This document shows positions 25,549 to 33,899 of a stretch of DNA of 43,392 nucleotides, piece by piece. Source of the stretch: an uncultured Lachnospiraceae bacterium (GTDB lineage Bacteria > Bacillota > Clostridia > Lachnospirales > Lachnospiraceae); NCBI GenBank assembly GCA_947625205.1, contig CANQNN010000022.1, positions 1-43,392 of the forward strand. The letters run 5' to 3'. Below the pieces are notes generated by a model that saw only the letters and a list, made by a program, of their open reading frames with translations, ran no database searches and had not been told where the DNA came from. The stretch's first letter is position 1. Each line of letters opens with the position of its first letter. The position numbers and the translations under genes were made by a program.

Positions 25549-26784
25549 TCAGCCGTGATACCGCTTCACAAGCAGGCTCGCATTGTGCCCGCCGAATCCG
25601 AGCGAATTGGACAGCGCATACTCAAAATCCTCCGTGTAAGCTTCTTTACAGTAGTTTAAGTCGCACTCCTCATCGGGCACCCGGTAACCCACCGTCCGGT
25701 GAATATAACCTTCCTCCAGCTCTTTTACACATGTCACAAACTCAATGGCGCCCGCCGCCCCGAGAAGATGTCCTATCATAGACTTTGTCGAATTGATCCT
25801 GATGTTCCGGGCATGTTCGCCGAACAGCAGCTTGATAGCCCTTGTCTCAAACAAATCGTTATGATGCGTTGCCGTGCCGTGCGCATTGATATAGGTGACG
25901 TCTTCTTTGGCAATTCCCGCATCCGCGATCGCATATTCCATAGCCTTGGCCGCGCCCGCGCCGTCCTCCGCCGGAGAGGTGATGTGATACGCGTCAGAGC
26001 TGCATCCGTATCCGGCTACCTCGGCATAGATCTTTGCGCCTCTTGCCCTGGCGTGCTCCAGCTCCTCCAATATAACGACTGCCGCGCCTTCACCCATGAC
26101 GAAACCGCTTCTCTCCTTGTCAAAAGGAATGGAGCAGCGCTCCGGATCCTCACAGACGGAAAGCGCTGTAAGCGCCGAGAAACCGCCGATGCCGATAGGA
26201 CAGATACTGCCTTCCGTACCGCCCGCCACCATTATCTCCGCATCGCCGTACTGTATCGTGCGAAACGCTTCGCCTATGGAATTGGTGCCTGTAGCGCAGG
26301 CTGTTACCACATTGATGCTCTTGCCTTTTAATCCAAACTGAATAGACACGTTTCCCGCCGCCATATTGGAGATCGTCAGCGGCACAAACAGCGGCTCGAT
26401 CCTGGAAGGACCCTTCTCCATCAATCTCGCATGGGAACGCTCCATTGCCTGAAGCGAGCCCGTACCCGATCCGACAGCCACGCCAACGCGGTATGGATCT
26501 TCTTTCTCCATATCAAGCGCCGCATCCTCAATAGCTTCTTTTGCTGCCGCCACCGCATACTGGGAAAACAATTCCATTCTCCTGGCAGCCTTCGGATCCA
26601 TATAATTTTTGCCGTCAAAGTCCTTGACCTCCGCGGCAAGCTTGCACTTAAAATCCGTTGTGTCAAATCTCGTGATCCTGTCAAAACCGATCCTTCCCGC
26701 TTTCACACTCTTCCAGAATTCGTCTACACTCAGTCCGATGGGTGTGATCGCACCCATACCTGTTACTACAACCCGTCTGCTCAT
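25549..26784 (-). CDS. fabF: Beta-ketoacyl-ACP synthase II
   Basis: The 411-residue FabF elongates acyl-ACP with malonyl-ACP. The Cys-His-His triad is visible: Cys163 in TACATGTNS, His in NAHGTATHHND and His in STKSMIGHLLGAAGA. The N-terminus RRVVVTGMGAITPIG and the C-terminal SLGFGGHNASL are typical. AAAGGAGC stands before the ATG. In the minus-strand operon it follows fabG after 115 bases that contain a small Ala-rich open frame, and precedes fabZ by 84 bases without an accB gene. Confidence 0.96.
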   Translation of the reverse strand: MSRRVVVTGMGAITPIGLSVDEFWKSVKAGRIGFDRITRFDTTDFKCKLAAEVKDFDGKNYMDPKAARRMELFSQYAVAAAKEAIEDAALDMEKEDPYRVGVAVGSGTGSLQAMERSHARLMEKGPSRIEPLFVPLTISNMAAGNVSIQFGLKGKSINVVTACATGTNSIGEAFRTIQYGDAEIMVAGGTEGSICPIGIGGFSALTALSVCEDPERCSIPFDKERSGFVMGEGAAVVILEELEHARARGAKIYAEVAGYGCSSDAYHITSPAEDGAGAAKAMEYAIADAGIAKEDVTYINAHGTATHHNDLFETRAIKLLFGEHARNIRINSTKSMIGHLLGAAGAIEFVTCVKELEEGYIHRTVGYRVPDEECDLNYCKEAYTEDFEYALSNSLGFGGHNASLLVKRYHG

Positions 26785-26802
26785 GCTGTAATGATGCTCC
26801 TT

Positions 26803-26916
26803 TCACAATATGCGTATTTCCGGCAACGCCGCCAGCGCTTCTTCTGCTATGTCCGCCACCGCTTCCGCGGCTATGTTCGCCTCCGTTTCCGCAGCCCGCT
26901 TATCCGGCCATTCCAC
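26803..26916 (-). CDS. Possible 37-residue Ala/Glu-rich small ORF between fabG and fabF
   Basis: A GTG-initiated frame starts inside the fabG 3' end (+1 relative to fabG), fills the fabG-fabF spacer and ends at TGA just before the fabF ribosome site. Its translation after residue 8 is strongly Ala/Glu-rich and helix-like ([20 protein letters not shown]). No good ribosome site precedes the GTG. The composition looks coding-like, but GC-biased spacers can give such frames by chance. Confidence 0.2.
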   Translation of the reverse strand: MEWPDKRAAETEANIAAEAVADIAEEALAALPEIRIL

Positions 26917-27640
26917 CGTCCACAAAGATAACCTGTCCCGTGATATAGGACGCTTTATCGCTTGCCAGAAACGCCACCGTCTCCGCTATGTCCGCAGGTG
27001 TTCCCATACGTCTAAGCGGAATCTGTGCCAGCGCCGCTTCCTTCGCCGTATCGGTCATTGCCTGGGTCATATCCGTATCAATAAAGCCTGGCGCCACCGC
27101 GTTGACTGTGATATTTCTGCCAGCCAGTTCCCTTGCCACAGACTTAGTCAGGCCGATGACCCCCGCCTTGGAAGCGGCATAATTCGCCTGTCCCGCATTA
27201 CCCAGCACGCCGGATACGGACGACAGGTTAATGATACGGCCGGCTTTCTGTTTTAAGAACGGACGGTACATATGCCTGATCGTATTAAAAGTACCCTTGA
27301 GATTCGTGTCGATAACCGCGTCAAAATCTTCTTCCGCCATCTTGATCACAAGGTTATCTCTCGTGATCCCCGCATTATTTACCAAGATATCAATATGCCC
27401 GAAAACCGCCAGCATGTCTTCTACCATCTTCCCGCACGCTGCATAGTCCGCCACGCTGCACTTGACTGCATCTGATTTTCTACCCATATTCCTGATCTCT
27501 GCAACTACCTCCTGCGCCTTGTCCTGAGAACCGTTATAGTTCACGATCACATCCGCACCGTACCGTGCAAGTGTCAGCGCGATCTCTTTCCCAATGCCGC
27601 GGGATGCGCCCGTCACTAACGCCACTTTTCCTGATAACAT
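26900..27640 (-). CDS. fabG: 3-oxoacyl-ACP reductase FabG
   Basis: A 246-residue short-chain dehydrogenase that reduces 3-ketoacyl-ACP with NADPH. It shows the nucleotide motif TGASRGIG (9-16), NNAG, the catalytic Ser in [15 protein letters not shown], and the C-terminal [11 protein letters not shown] 27638-27640 is chosen since CGGAGGG lies six bases upstream; an in-frame GTG at 27658 overlaps the fabD stop and would place that site inside the gene. It follows fabD by only 14 bases, so both are one transcript. Confidence 0.95.
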   Translation of the reverse strand: MLSGKVALVTGASRGIGKEIALTLARYGADVIVNYNGSQDKAQEVVAEIRNMGRKSDAVKCSVADYAACGKMVEDMLAVFGHIDILVNNAGITRDNLVIKMAEEDFDAVIDTNLKGTFNTIRHMYRPFLKQKAGRIINLSSVSGVLGNAGQANYAASKAGVIGLTKSVARELAGRNITVNAVAPGFIDTDMTQAMTDTAKEAALAQIPLRRMGTPADIAETVAFLASDKASYITGQVIFVDGGMAG

Positions 27641-27654
27641 ATATTCCCTCCGTT

Positions 27655-28572
27655 TCACAGCAGCTCATTTAATTTTTCCAGGTCTGCCACTTTTTCCACG
27701 TTGTAAACCTTCACGTCCCTGTTGATCTTCCGCATGAAACCGGACAGCGTCTTACCGGGTCCGATCTCGATAAAAGTATCCGCGCCGTCAGCGATCATAC
27801 GCTCTACGGACTGCTGCCATCTCACGGAGGACGATACCTGTTTCCGAAGAAGCGGTTTAACATCGTCTTTATCTGTCACGTAGTCCGCCGTCACATTGGC
27901 GATGTAAGGGATCCGGATATCATGGATCTCCACATTTTCAAGTTCTTTCGCCAGTTTTTCTCCCGCTCCCGCAAGCATTGGAGAGTGAAACGGCCCGCTG
28001 ACCTTCAGGGGCACGCACCTCTTAGCGCCCGCAGCCGCCAGCTTCTCAGCCGCCGCCGCTACAGCCGCCGTTTCGCCTGTAATGACGGTCTGCCCGGGAC
28101 AGTTATAGTTGGCAACGGAAACCGTTCCCGGCGTCTCTGCGCAGATCTTCTCGATCACATCCGTATCCAGACCGAGCACCGCCGTCATAGCGCCGCCGTC
28201 CGGCACGGCCTCCTGCATATAGATCCCACGTTTGCGCACGATGCGGAACACATCTTCCTCACGCATGACGCCGCCTGCCGCCAGCGCGCCGTATTCGCCA
28301 AGGCTAAGACCTCCCGTAATATCGGGACGGATCCCCTGTTCCTCGACTGCTTTCAATATCGCTACTTCCGTTGCGAGCATGGCGATCTGTGTATATTCCG
28401 TTATATTGATGCGCTCGTTTTCCTCAAAACAGAGCGCCGGCATGTCCAACCCGGCTGCCTTGCCTGCCAGCTCAAACATCTCCCGGCTGACGGGGATCTG
28501 CTCGTAGAAATCCTGTCCCATCCCTACATACTGTGCCCCCTGTCCGGGAAACATAAATACTGTTTTACCCAT
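27655..28572 (-). CDS. fabD: Malonyl-CoA:ACP transacylase
   Basis: A 305-residue FabD, which loads malonate from CoA onto ACP. Marks are [14 protein letters not shown] (7-20), the active-site Ser90 in GGLSLGEY, and His in [10 protein letters not shown] near 199; [11 protein letters not shown] is near the C-terminus. ATG follows AAGGAAGG. A perfect FabT-type palindrome sits at 28591-28611, only 19 bases before the start, and a hairpin separates it from fabK, so fabD probably begins a second regulated transcript. Confidence 0.95.
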   Translation of the reverse strand: MGKTVFMFPGQGAQYVGMGQDFYEQIPVSREMFELAGKAAGLDMPALCFEENERINITEYTQIAMLATEVAILKAVEEQGIRPDITGGLSLGEYGALAAGGVMREEDVFRIVRKRGIYMQEAVPDGGAMTAVLGLDTDVIEKICAETPGTVSVANYNCPGQTVITGETAAVAAAAEKLAAAGAKRCVPLKVSGPFHSPMLAGAGEKLAKELENVEIHDIRIPYIANVTADYVTDKDDVKPLLRKQVSSSVRWQQSVERMIADGADTFIEIGPGKTLSGFMRKINRDVKVYNVEKVADLEKLNELL

Positions 28573-28590
28573 ACTGTACCTTCCTTTCCG

Positions 28591-28611
28591 ATACTTTGAA
28601 ATTCAAAGTAT
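28591..28611 (-). promoter_or_regulatory. FabT-type operator before fabD
   Basis: A perfect 21-bp palindrome with arms ATACTTTGAA and TTCAAAGTAT around one base. It contains TTTGA-N3-TCAAA and shares the ATACTTTGA arms with the acpP operator. A -10-like AATACT overlaps it on the minus strand, but the -35 region is poor, so an independent promoter here is uncertain. Confidence 0.8.
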
Positions 28612-28625
28612 TTGGCTCTGAATAA

Positions 28626-28647
28626 GCGCAAGCTGTTGAGCTTGCGC
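28626..28647 (-). terminator. Hairpin between fabK and fabD
   Basis: An 8-bp perfect stem GCGCAAGC/GCTTGCGC with a 6-base loop. The minus strand continues TTATTCAG, so it lacks a good T-run. It may act as a partial terminator or as an mRNA 3' stabiliser for acpP-fabK. Confidence 0.5.
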
Positions 28648-28673
28648 CCGGAATCTCTATATGATATGTAACA

Positions 28674-29597
28674 TTATAATTTTAACAGCGTCTGCGCCCC
28701 CTGCATGATCTCCTGAATGATCCCGGCACAGCTTTTCTCCTCTCTGACCATACCTGCGATCTGCCCCGCCATCAGCGTGCCGTTTACGGTATCGCCTTCA
28801 ACGACTGCCTTACGCAGAGCGCCAAGCGTCAGATGCTCCAGCTCCTCAAAAGGAGCGCCCTCTTTCTCAAGCTTCAGATACTCTCTTGTCATATTATTAC
28901 GGATCTGACGAACCGGATGTCCGTGCGACATACCCGTTACTTCCGAATCAATGTCTTTTGCTGCCAGAATCTTCTTTTTATAATTCTCATGTGCAATGGA
29001 CTCCTTCGCAGCCACGAATCTCGTACCCATCTGCACTGCTTCCGCGCCTAACATCATGGTCGCCGCAAAGCCTCTTGCGTCCGCTATGCCGCCTGCCGCG
29101 ATCACGGGAATGCTCACTGCATCCACCACCTGCGGAACAAGCGTCATTGTGGTGGCGGAACCGATATGGCCGCCGCTCTCCATTCCTTCCGCGATCACCG
29201 CGTCCACGCCGGAGCGTTCCATCATTCTGGCAAGGGCTACACTCGCAACTACCGGCGCCACTTTAATGCCTGCCGCCTTCCAGTCCTCAAGATACTTACC
29301 CGGATTACCCGCTCCCGTAGTGACGATCGCAACGCCTTCTTCAGCAATCACCCTGGCGATCTCGTCCGCCTCCGGATTCATCAGCATCAGGTTGACACCG
29401 AACGGCTTATTCGTAAGCTCCCTGGTCTTGCGGATCTGTTCTCTGACAAAAGACGCCGGCGCACCGCCGGCACCGATGATCCCAAGCCCGCCTGCTTCCG
29501 AAACAGCCGCCGCAAGATGGTACTCGGCAACCCATGCCATTCCTCCCTGAATGATCGGATACTCGATACCCAGGAGTTGTGTAATTCTTGTTTTCAT
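28674..29597 (-). CDS. fabK: Enoyl-ACP reductase II (FMN-dependent)
   Basis: A 307-residue FabK, the flavoprotein that replaces FabI in many Firmicutes and completes each elongation cycle using NAD(P)H. Visible are PIIQGGMAWVAE (14-25), the FabK-specific AEGMESGGHIG with its conserved His, PVIAAGGIADARGFAAT and GAEAVQMGTRFVA. Lack of FabI's Tyr-x6-Lys signature and presence of FabK suggest natural resistance to triclosan, by family knowledge. It lies between acpP and fabD. Confidence 0.93.
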   Translation of the reverse strand: MKTRITQLLGIEYPIIQGGMAWVAEYHLAAAVSEAGGLGIIGAGGAPASFVREQIRKTRELTNKPFGVNLMLMNPEADEIARVIAEEGVAIVTTGAGNPGKYLEDWKAAGIKVAPVVASVALARMMERSGVDAVIAEGMESGGHIGSATTMTLVPQVVDAVSIPVIAAGGIADARGFAATMMLGAEAVQMGTRFVAAKESIAHENYKKKILAAKDIDSEVTGMSHGHPVRQIRNNMTREYLKLEKEGAPFEELEHLTLGALRKAVVEGDTVNGTLMAGQIAGMVREEKSCAGIIQEIMQGAQTLLKL

Positions 29598-29636
29598 CGT
29601 ATACCTCTGTCTGTATCGGATAAACTGCGCTTAAGC

Positions 29637-29870
29637 TTACGCATCCACACCTTTGTTTTTCATATATTCAACAACAGCGCCCACTGTCGTGATCTGCTCT
29701 AAATCTTCGGAAGGGATCTCTACGCCGTACTCCTCCTCGAAGGCCATAACCAGTTCAAACAAGTCTAAAGAGTCTGCGCCCAAATCATCTTTGAAAGAAG
29801 ATTCCTCGGTGATCTCTACTCCGTCCAAGTTCAACTGTTCCTGAATGATCTCGATAACTCTTTCTAACAT
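29637..29870 (-). CDS. acpP: Acyl carrier protein
   Basis: A 77-residue acidic ACP, the carrier of growing acyl chains. The phosphopantetheine attachment Ser34 is in [18 protein letters not shown] precedes the ATG. It is the first gene of the fab series on the minus strand, behind a near-consensus promoter whose -10 box overlaps a FabT-type operator, so its expression should be high and fatty-acid controlled. Confidence 0.96.
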   Translation of the reverse strand: MLERVIEIIQEQLNLDGVEITEESSFKDDLGADSLDLFELVMAFEEEYGVEIPSEDLEQITTVGAVVEYMKNKGVDA

Positions 29871-29898
29871 ATTTTAATCTCCTTTTCACCTTGGATAA

Positions 29899-29943
29899 AT
29901 ACTTTGACACTCAAAGTATATTATCTGTCCCTGTATTTGTCAA
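29899..29943 (-). promoter_or_regulatory. acpP promoter and FabT-type operator
   Basis: Minus strand TTGACA (29938-29943), 17 bases, TATACT (29915-29920). The palindrome ATACTTTGA-N3-TCAAAGTAT at 29899-29919 overlaps the -10 box, so a bound regulator would block RNA polymerase. The match to the known TTTGA-TTA-TCAAA FabT box supports control by the MarR protein at 19155-19607. Confidence 0.88.
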
Positions 29944-29977
29944 TCATAATTTTACGTGTTTTCTGCGTTTTGTCAAT

Positions 29978-30820
29978 TCACTTTGCCAATAAATATTGAT
30001 AAATATCTCTTTTGGATACGCCGCGGTCTCTGGCGACCTGCTTCATGGCGTTTTTTTCGTCCATTCCGCTCTGTTCATAATACGCCATATGCTCCTCAAT
30101 ACTCATACTCTGCCACGCCGCCTGCTGCGCTTCTCTTTTCTGTTCCAGACTCCTACCCTCGATGACAAGCACGTACTCCCCGCGGGGCTCTTCCTTCTCA
30201 TACATGGCAAGCGCATCTGTGATCGTCGTGGGAAGCACCGTCTCAAATTTCTTGGTCAGCTCGCGGCACAGCGTAAGGCGACGGTTTCCCAGCGCATCCG
30301 ATAGCTCCTGAAGCGTTCTCACCAGTCGGTGCGGCGCCTCGTAGAGAATGATCGTTCTGGACTCTTCTTTTAACTCCTCTAGTATCTCTGCTTTCTCTTT
30401 CTTATCGGAGGGAAGAAAAGCTTCAAAGCAGAATCTTCTTGTGCTAAGTCCAGACAGCGTGAGTGCCGTGATACAGGCGGACGCTCCCGGCAGGGATGTC
30501 ACAGGGATCCCCGCCTCATAGCACTTCTGTACCAGCACTTCGCCGGGATCGGAAACGCCGGGCGTCCCCGCGTCCGTGACAAGCGCCACGGCTTTGCCCT
30601 GACGCATCTGCTCCACAAGATATACGGCTTTATCTACTTTATTATATTCATGATAACTGGTCATAGAAGTCTTAATATCAAAATGATTTAGCAGCTTAAT
30701 GCTGTTGCGCGTATCCTCCGCGGCTATGATGTCCACGCTCCGAAGCGTATCCACCACTCTGGGGGTCATGTCGCCCAGATTGCCGATGGGGGTCGCGCAC
30801 AGATATAACATTCCAGACAT
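29978..30820 (-). CDS. rsmI: 16S rRNA (cytidine1402-2'-O)-methyltransferase
   Basis: The 280-residue protein is a tetrapyrrole-methylase-fold rRNA methyltransferase that modifies C1402 in the decoding centre using S-adenosylmethionine. Characteristic segments are LYLCATPIGNLGDMTPR (5-21), AEDTRNSIKLLNHF, VTDAGTPGVSDPG and LPGASACITAL. AGGAGAGG precedes the ATG. It ends the yaaR-holB-ricT-trmN6 series, the order known from Bacillus, with the DUF4015 gene inserted before it. Confidence 0.95.
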   Translation of the reverse strand: MSGMLYLCATPIGNLGDMTPRVVDTLRSVDIIAAEDTRNSIKLLNHFDIKTSMTSYHEYNKVDKAVYLVEQMRQGKAVALVTDAGTPGVSDPGEVLVQKCYEAGIPVTSLPGASACITALTLSGLSTRRFCFEAFLPSDKKEKAEILEELKEESRTIILYEAPHRLVRTLQELSDALGNRRLTLCRELTKKFETVLPTTITDALAMYEKEEPRGEYVLVIEGRSLEQKREAQQAAWQSMSIEEHMAYYEQSGMDEKNAMKQVARDRGVSKRDIYQYLLAK

Positions 30821-30848
30821 ACGCCTCTCCTTTTGATCAATGTCACTT

Positions 30849-30892
30849 TATAGCTTCATTCGTCAGAAACTATAGCTTCATCCGTCAGAAAC
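30849..30892 (-). repeat. 22-bp tandem duplication creating the DUF4015 gene terminus
   Basis: Positions 30849-30870 and 30871-30892 are adjacent copies differing at one base. Because 22 is not a multiple of three, the two copies are read in different frames: the first encodes FLTDEAI, the second VSDE then TGA. With one copy the frame would read FLTDEAIK followed by a TGA, so the duplication seems to have replaced the original last codon and stop. Confidence 0.85.
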
Positions 30893-32166
30893 GCATCCGG
30901 CTGATAACTGACCGATGCATTCCACAGGATCCATTCGTCATATCCCGCATCGTACGCGCCCTGTATCTGTTCGCGTATCTGCTGCGGTCCGTAGCTGATA
31001 TGACCGGGCACCCAGCCTGCGGTAAAGCTCTGCAGCCACATCCGGACCTTCGCCCGGCCATCCTCCGGCAGCGCAGCGAGCGCCTGCACGGAAGCGTTTG
31101 CCGCCGCATTGATGGTGCGGTAAGGCTCCGCATCCGGCACACTGATCCCGTATGCGCCGTTGTGATAGTGCGAAGGATAGACCATAGGACATATATAATC
31201 CAGATGCTGCGCCATCTTTGCATAGTCCTGTCCCACGATCACCTGATCGGTCGCGTTGTCGATCACCGTGCCGAATACATCCGCCGCCACGTACACGCCC
31301 TGCGGCGCCAGTTTTTCATACAGGTACTGCGTAAATTCCGTGATGATCTGAATCTTATCTACGCCCTCTGACTCAGGTCCGTAATCTATATTCTCCTCTC
31401 CGATATCCGTAGAAAAGCGGATATAGTCAAACTGCACCTCATCGAATCCTTCCAGCGCCGCCTGCGATGCGATCTCCACCAGATAATCCCACACCCCGCG
31501 GCAGTACGGGTTGACCCATGCCATGCCGTTCTTATCGCGGAAAATCCCGCCGTCCGCCGTATGTACCGCCCATTCGGGTTTCTTCTCCGCCAGATACGGG
31601 TCTCTGAAGGCCACGATCCGGGCTATCAGATAGATATTTTTCTCTTTGCATTTCGCCACCAGCTCCTTGATATCGGGAATATACCTGATGCCTGATCCTA
31701 TCTCAAGCACCTGTTCGGACTGCATCTTATAGGTAACTCTGCCTTCATCATTCTTAATATCGATCACCAGCGCGTTGAGCTCCGTCTGATCTACCAGGCT
31801 GATCAGCTCGTCCATTCTGGCAATGCCCGCCACCGGTCCGCTGACATAGATACCTTTCACTTTCACCGGATCGGGCCGTGTACCGATGTCCAGAGTATTC
31901 TCTGATACGGAAGCGTCGCCCGTGCCGTTGCCGCTGACTGTTGCGTCTTCTGTACCGTTGCCGCTGACCGTCTGACTGTCCGGGTCGGAGCTGTCAAGAC
32001 CGATACCTCCGGACGCATTGCCGGATACGGAGTTCTCCGATACGGTATCCACCGCATTTTCCGATATTGTCCCGGCAGTCGCCGCCGTTTCCCGGACACC
32101 GCCGCACCCTTGGCACAGGCATACCGTAAATAGCATCAGCAGACAACAGCCTGTCCATTTTTTCAT
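30856..32166 (-). CDS. DUF4015 putative glycoside-hydrolase-like lipoprotein
   Basis: A protein of about 436 residues. The N-terminus MKKWTGCCLLMLFTVCLCQGC is a lipoprotein-like signal ending at the Cys of QGCGG. Residues to about 110 are a Ser/Gly/Asn-rich linker with repeated VSGN, VSEN and NGTxDA units. The rest matches DUF4015 (putative glycosyl hydrolase, TIM-barrel-like): KGIYVSGPVAG, LNALVIDIKNDEGRVTY, DEVQFDYIRFSTD, ICPMVYPSHY. Carbohydrate cleavage is predicted from the fold only. ATG 32164-32166 is favoured for the signal peptide; GTG 32184 and ATG 32178 are alternatives. Its end is altered by a tandem duplication. Confidence 0.8.
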   Translation of the reverse strand: MKKWTGCCLLMLFTVCLCQGCGGVRETAATAGTISENAVDTVSENSVSGNASGGIGLDSSDPDSQTVSGNGTEDATVSGNGTGDASVSENTLDIGTRPDPVKVKGIYVSGPVAGIARMDELISLVDQTELNALVIDIKNDEGRVTYKMQSEQVLEIGSGIRYIPDIKELVAKCKEKNIYLIARIVAFRDPYLAEKKPEWAVHTADGGIFRDKNGMAWVNPYCRGVWDYLVEIASQAALEGFDEVQFDYIRFSTDIGEENIDYGPESEGVDKIQIITEFTQYLYEKLAPQGVYVAADVFGTVIDNATDQVIVGQDYAKMAQHLDYICPMVYPSHYHNGAYGISVPDAEPYRTINAAANASVQALAALPEDGRAKVRMWLQSFTAGWVPGHISYGPQQIREQIQGAYDAGYDEWILWNASVSYQPDAFLTDEAIVSDE

Positions 32167-32215
32167 CCGGTTTCCCATCAGCACTTTCGTATGTTCCCCA
32201 TTCTTCCCACACTGC

Positions 32216-32956
32216 TTAATATCCGTAAATATCGCGTATTTCCGGCATGTACACGCCCGGCTGGCTGAAAATGATAAGCGGTTTTTCCACCGTCATCCGC
32301 GGCCGTCCGCCCCTGTTGGCCTCGATCAATACCATATTGGGTTCCCTGTCAACGTAAGGGTACACAAGCTGCATCCGTTTGGGCTCCAGCTTATGATCAT
32401 GCAGTGTCACCATGATCTCCGCCAGCCGGAAAGGTCTGTGCACCATGAAAAAACTGCCGCCCGGCTTTAAGAGCTTAGCCGCCTGCGCCACTACATCCTC
32501 CAGCGTGCAAAGTATCTCATGCCTTGCAATCGCCCTGGCGTCATTGGGCCCGGTCAGCCCGTGTTTATCCGTCATATAGGGCGGATTGCATGTAACAACG
32601 TCAAAAGAAGCAGCGTCAAACAGACTACCTGCCTCTTTAATGTCTCCTGTCACAATATCTATTTTTTCTTCCAGACCGTTTAAGCGTACGCTGCGCCTTG
32701 CCATATCCGCACTGTCTTCCTGAATCTCCAGCCCGGTCAGATGCGCCGCTTTCGTCTTGGCCTCCAGCAGAATAGGGATGATCCCCGTCCCCGTGCCCAT
32801 ATCAAGCACCCGCGCGCCGTCTTTTACCCTGGCAAAGCCGGACAGAAGCACAGCGTCCATGCCGAAACAGAAGCGCCCGGTGTCCTGAATAATACAGTAC
32901 CCGTTGCGCTCCAGATCATCGATCCGCTCATTTTCTTTCAAAGGAATATTGTTCAT
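32216..32956 (-). CDS. TrmN6/YfiC-like tRNA (adenine-N6)-methyltransferase
   Basis: A 246-residue class I methyltransferase. Motif I VLDMGTGTGIIPILL binds S-adenosylmethionine and the catalytic motif NPPY (in VVTCNPPYMTD) is that of N6-adenine methyltransferases. Homologues next to ricT and rsmI in Firmicutes are annotated as tRNA1(Val) A37 N6-methyltransferases (TrmN6, YabB in Bacillus). The start codon overlaps the ricT stop by one base (TGATG), so they are translationally coupled. Confidence 0.88.
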   Translation of the reverse strand: MNNIPLKENERIDDLERNGYCIIQDTGRFCFGMDAVLLSGFARVKDGARVLDMGTGTGIIPILLEAKTKAAHLTGLEIQEDSADMARRSVRLNGLEEKIDIVTGDIKEAGSLFDAASFDVVTCNPPYMTDKHGLTGPNDARAIARHEILCTLEDVVAQAAKLLKPGGSFFMVHRPFRLAEIMVTLHDHKLEPKRMQLVYPYVDREPNMVLIEANRGGRPRMTVEKPLIIFSQPGVYMPEIRDIYGY

Positions 32957-33870
32957 CAGTTCTCGTCCAGTTTAGATGCAGAAGAATCCTGTTTCTCCAT
33001 CTGCTCGAGTTCTTTTAACTCTGCCTCGCTCACATCCAGTTTGCGATTCTTGTTATGCCTCTTTTTAAAGCGAAGCTGTTCCACCTTATATTCCTGGATC
33101 TCTTTCTCGTCATCTACATCGACGATGACCTTCACTAACTGCCGGAGTACGTTCACGCTGTGCACTTCACCCTTAAGGCCATCCTCGGTCGTCACGAAAT
33201 CACCCACGTTGGGAAGCCGCCTGTTCAGCTCTTCATAGATGTCTTCCTCATTTTTAAGGCAGCACATAAGCCTGCCGCATACGCCGGATATCTTCGTGGG
33301 ATTTAAGGAAAGATTCTGTTCCTTTGCCATCTTAATAGATACAGGCGCAAATTCGGATAAATAAGTATGACAGCACAGCGGTCTACCGCAGATGCCGATC
33401 CCGCCCAGGATCTTGGTCTCGTCTCTGACGCCGATCTGCCTCAGCTCGATCCTCGTTTTAAATACAGACGCCAAATCTTTGACCAGCTCGCGGAAATCGA
33501 TACGCCCGTCCGCCGTAAAATAGAATAAAACTTTATTATTGTCAAAAGTGTACTCGGCATCGATCAGCTTCATCTGCAGATTATGCTTTCTGATCTTCTC
33601 CAGACAGATCTTAAACGCCTCTTTTTCCTTCTGCTTATTCGTCGCTTCCTGCTCATCGTCCTTCTGCGTTGCAACACGCAGAACCGCTTTAAGCGGCTGA
33701 ACGATCTTATCGTCCTCTTCTTCCCTGGGATCGCACACTACCGTGCCGTACTCGATACCGCGCGCCGTCTCCACAATAACGTGATCGTTCTTCCTGATAT
33801 CCAGCTTGCCCGGATCGAAATAATATATCTTGCCTGCGGTGCGGAACCGCACGCCTATCACTCGTACCAT
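32956..33870 (-). CDS. ricT: RicT/YaaT, PSP1-domain regulatory protein
   Basis: A 304-residue PSP1 family protein. In Bacillus RicT (YaaT) forms an Fe-S complex with RicA and RicF that supports RNase Y-dependent mRNA processing, sporulation, competence and biofilm development. Ligand-candidate cysteines are visible in GICGRPLCCHTYLS and GVCGRLMCCLKNE. The C-terminal 50 residues are charged and Lys/Glu-rich. It lies between holB and trmN6, the conserved order. Confidence 0.93.
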   Translation of the reverse strand: MVRVIGVRFRTAGKIYYFDPGKLDIRKNDHVIVETARGIEYGTVVCDPREEEDDKIVQPLKAVLRVATQKDDEQEATNKQKEKEAFKICLEKIRKHNLQMKLIDAEYTFDNNKVLFYFTADGRIDFRELVKDLASVFKTRIELRQIGVRDETKILGGIGICGRPLCCHTYLSEFAPVSIKMAKEQNLSLNPTKISGVCGRLMCCLKNEEDIYEELNRRLPNVGDFVTTEDGLKGEVHSVNVLRQLVKVIVDVDDEKEIQEYKVEQLRFKKRHNKNRKLDVSEAELKELEQMEKQDSSASKLDEN

Positions 33871-33899
33871 AATCTATCAACCTCCAAAAATTCCCTGTT

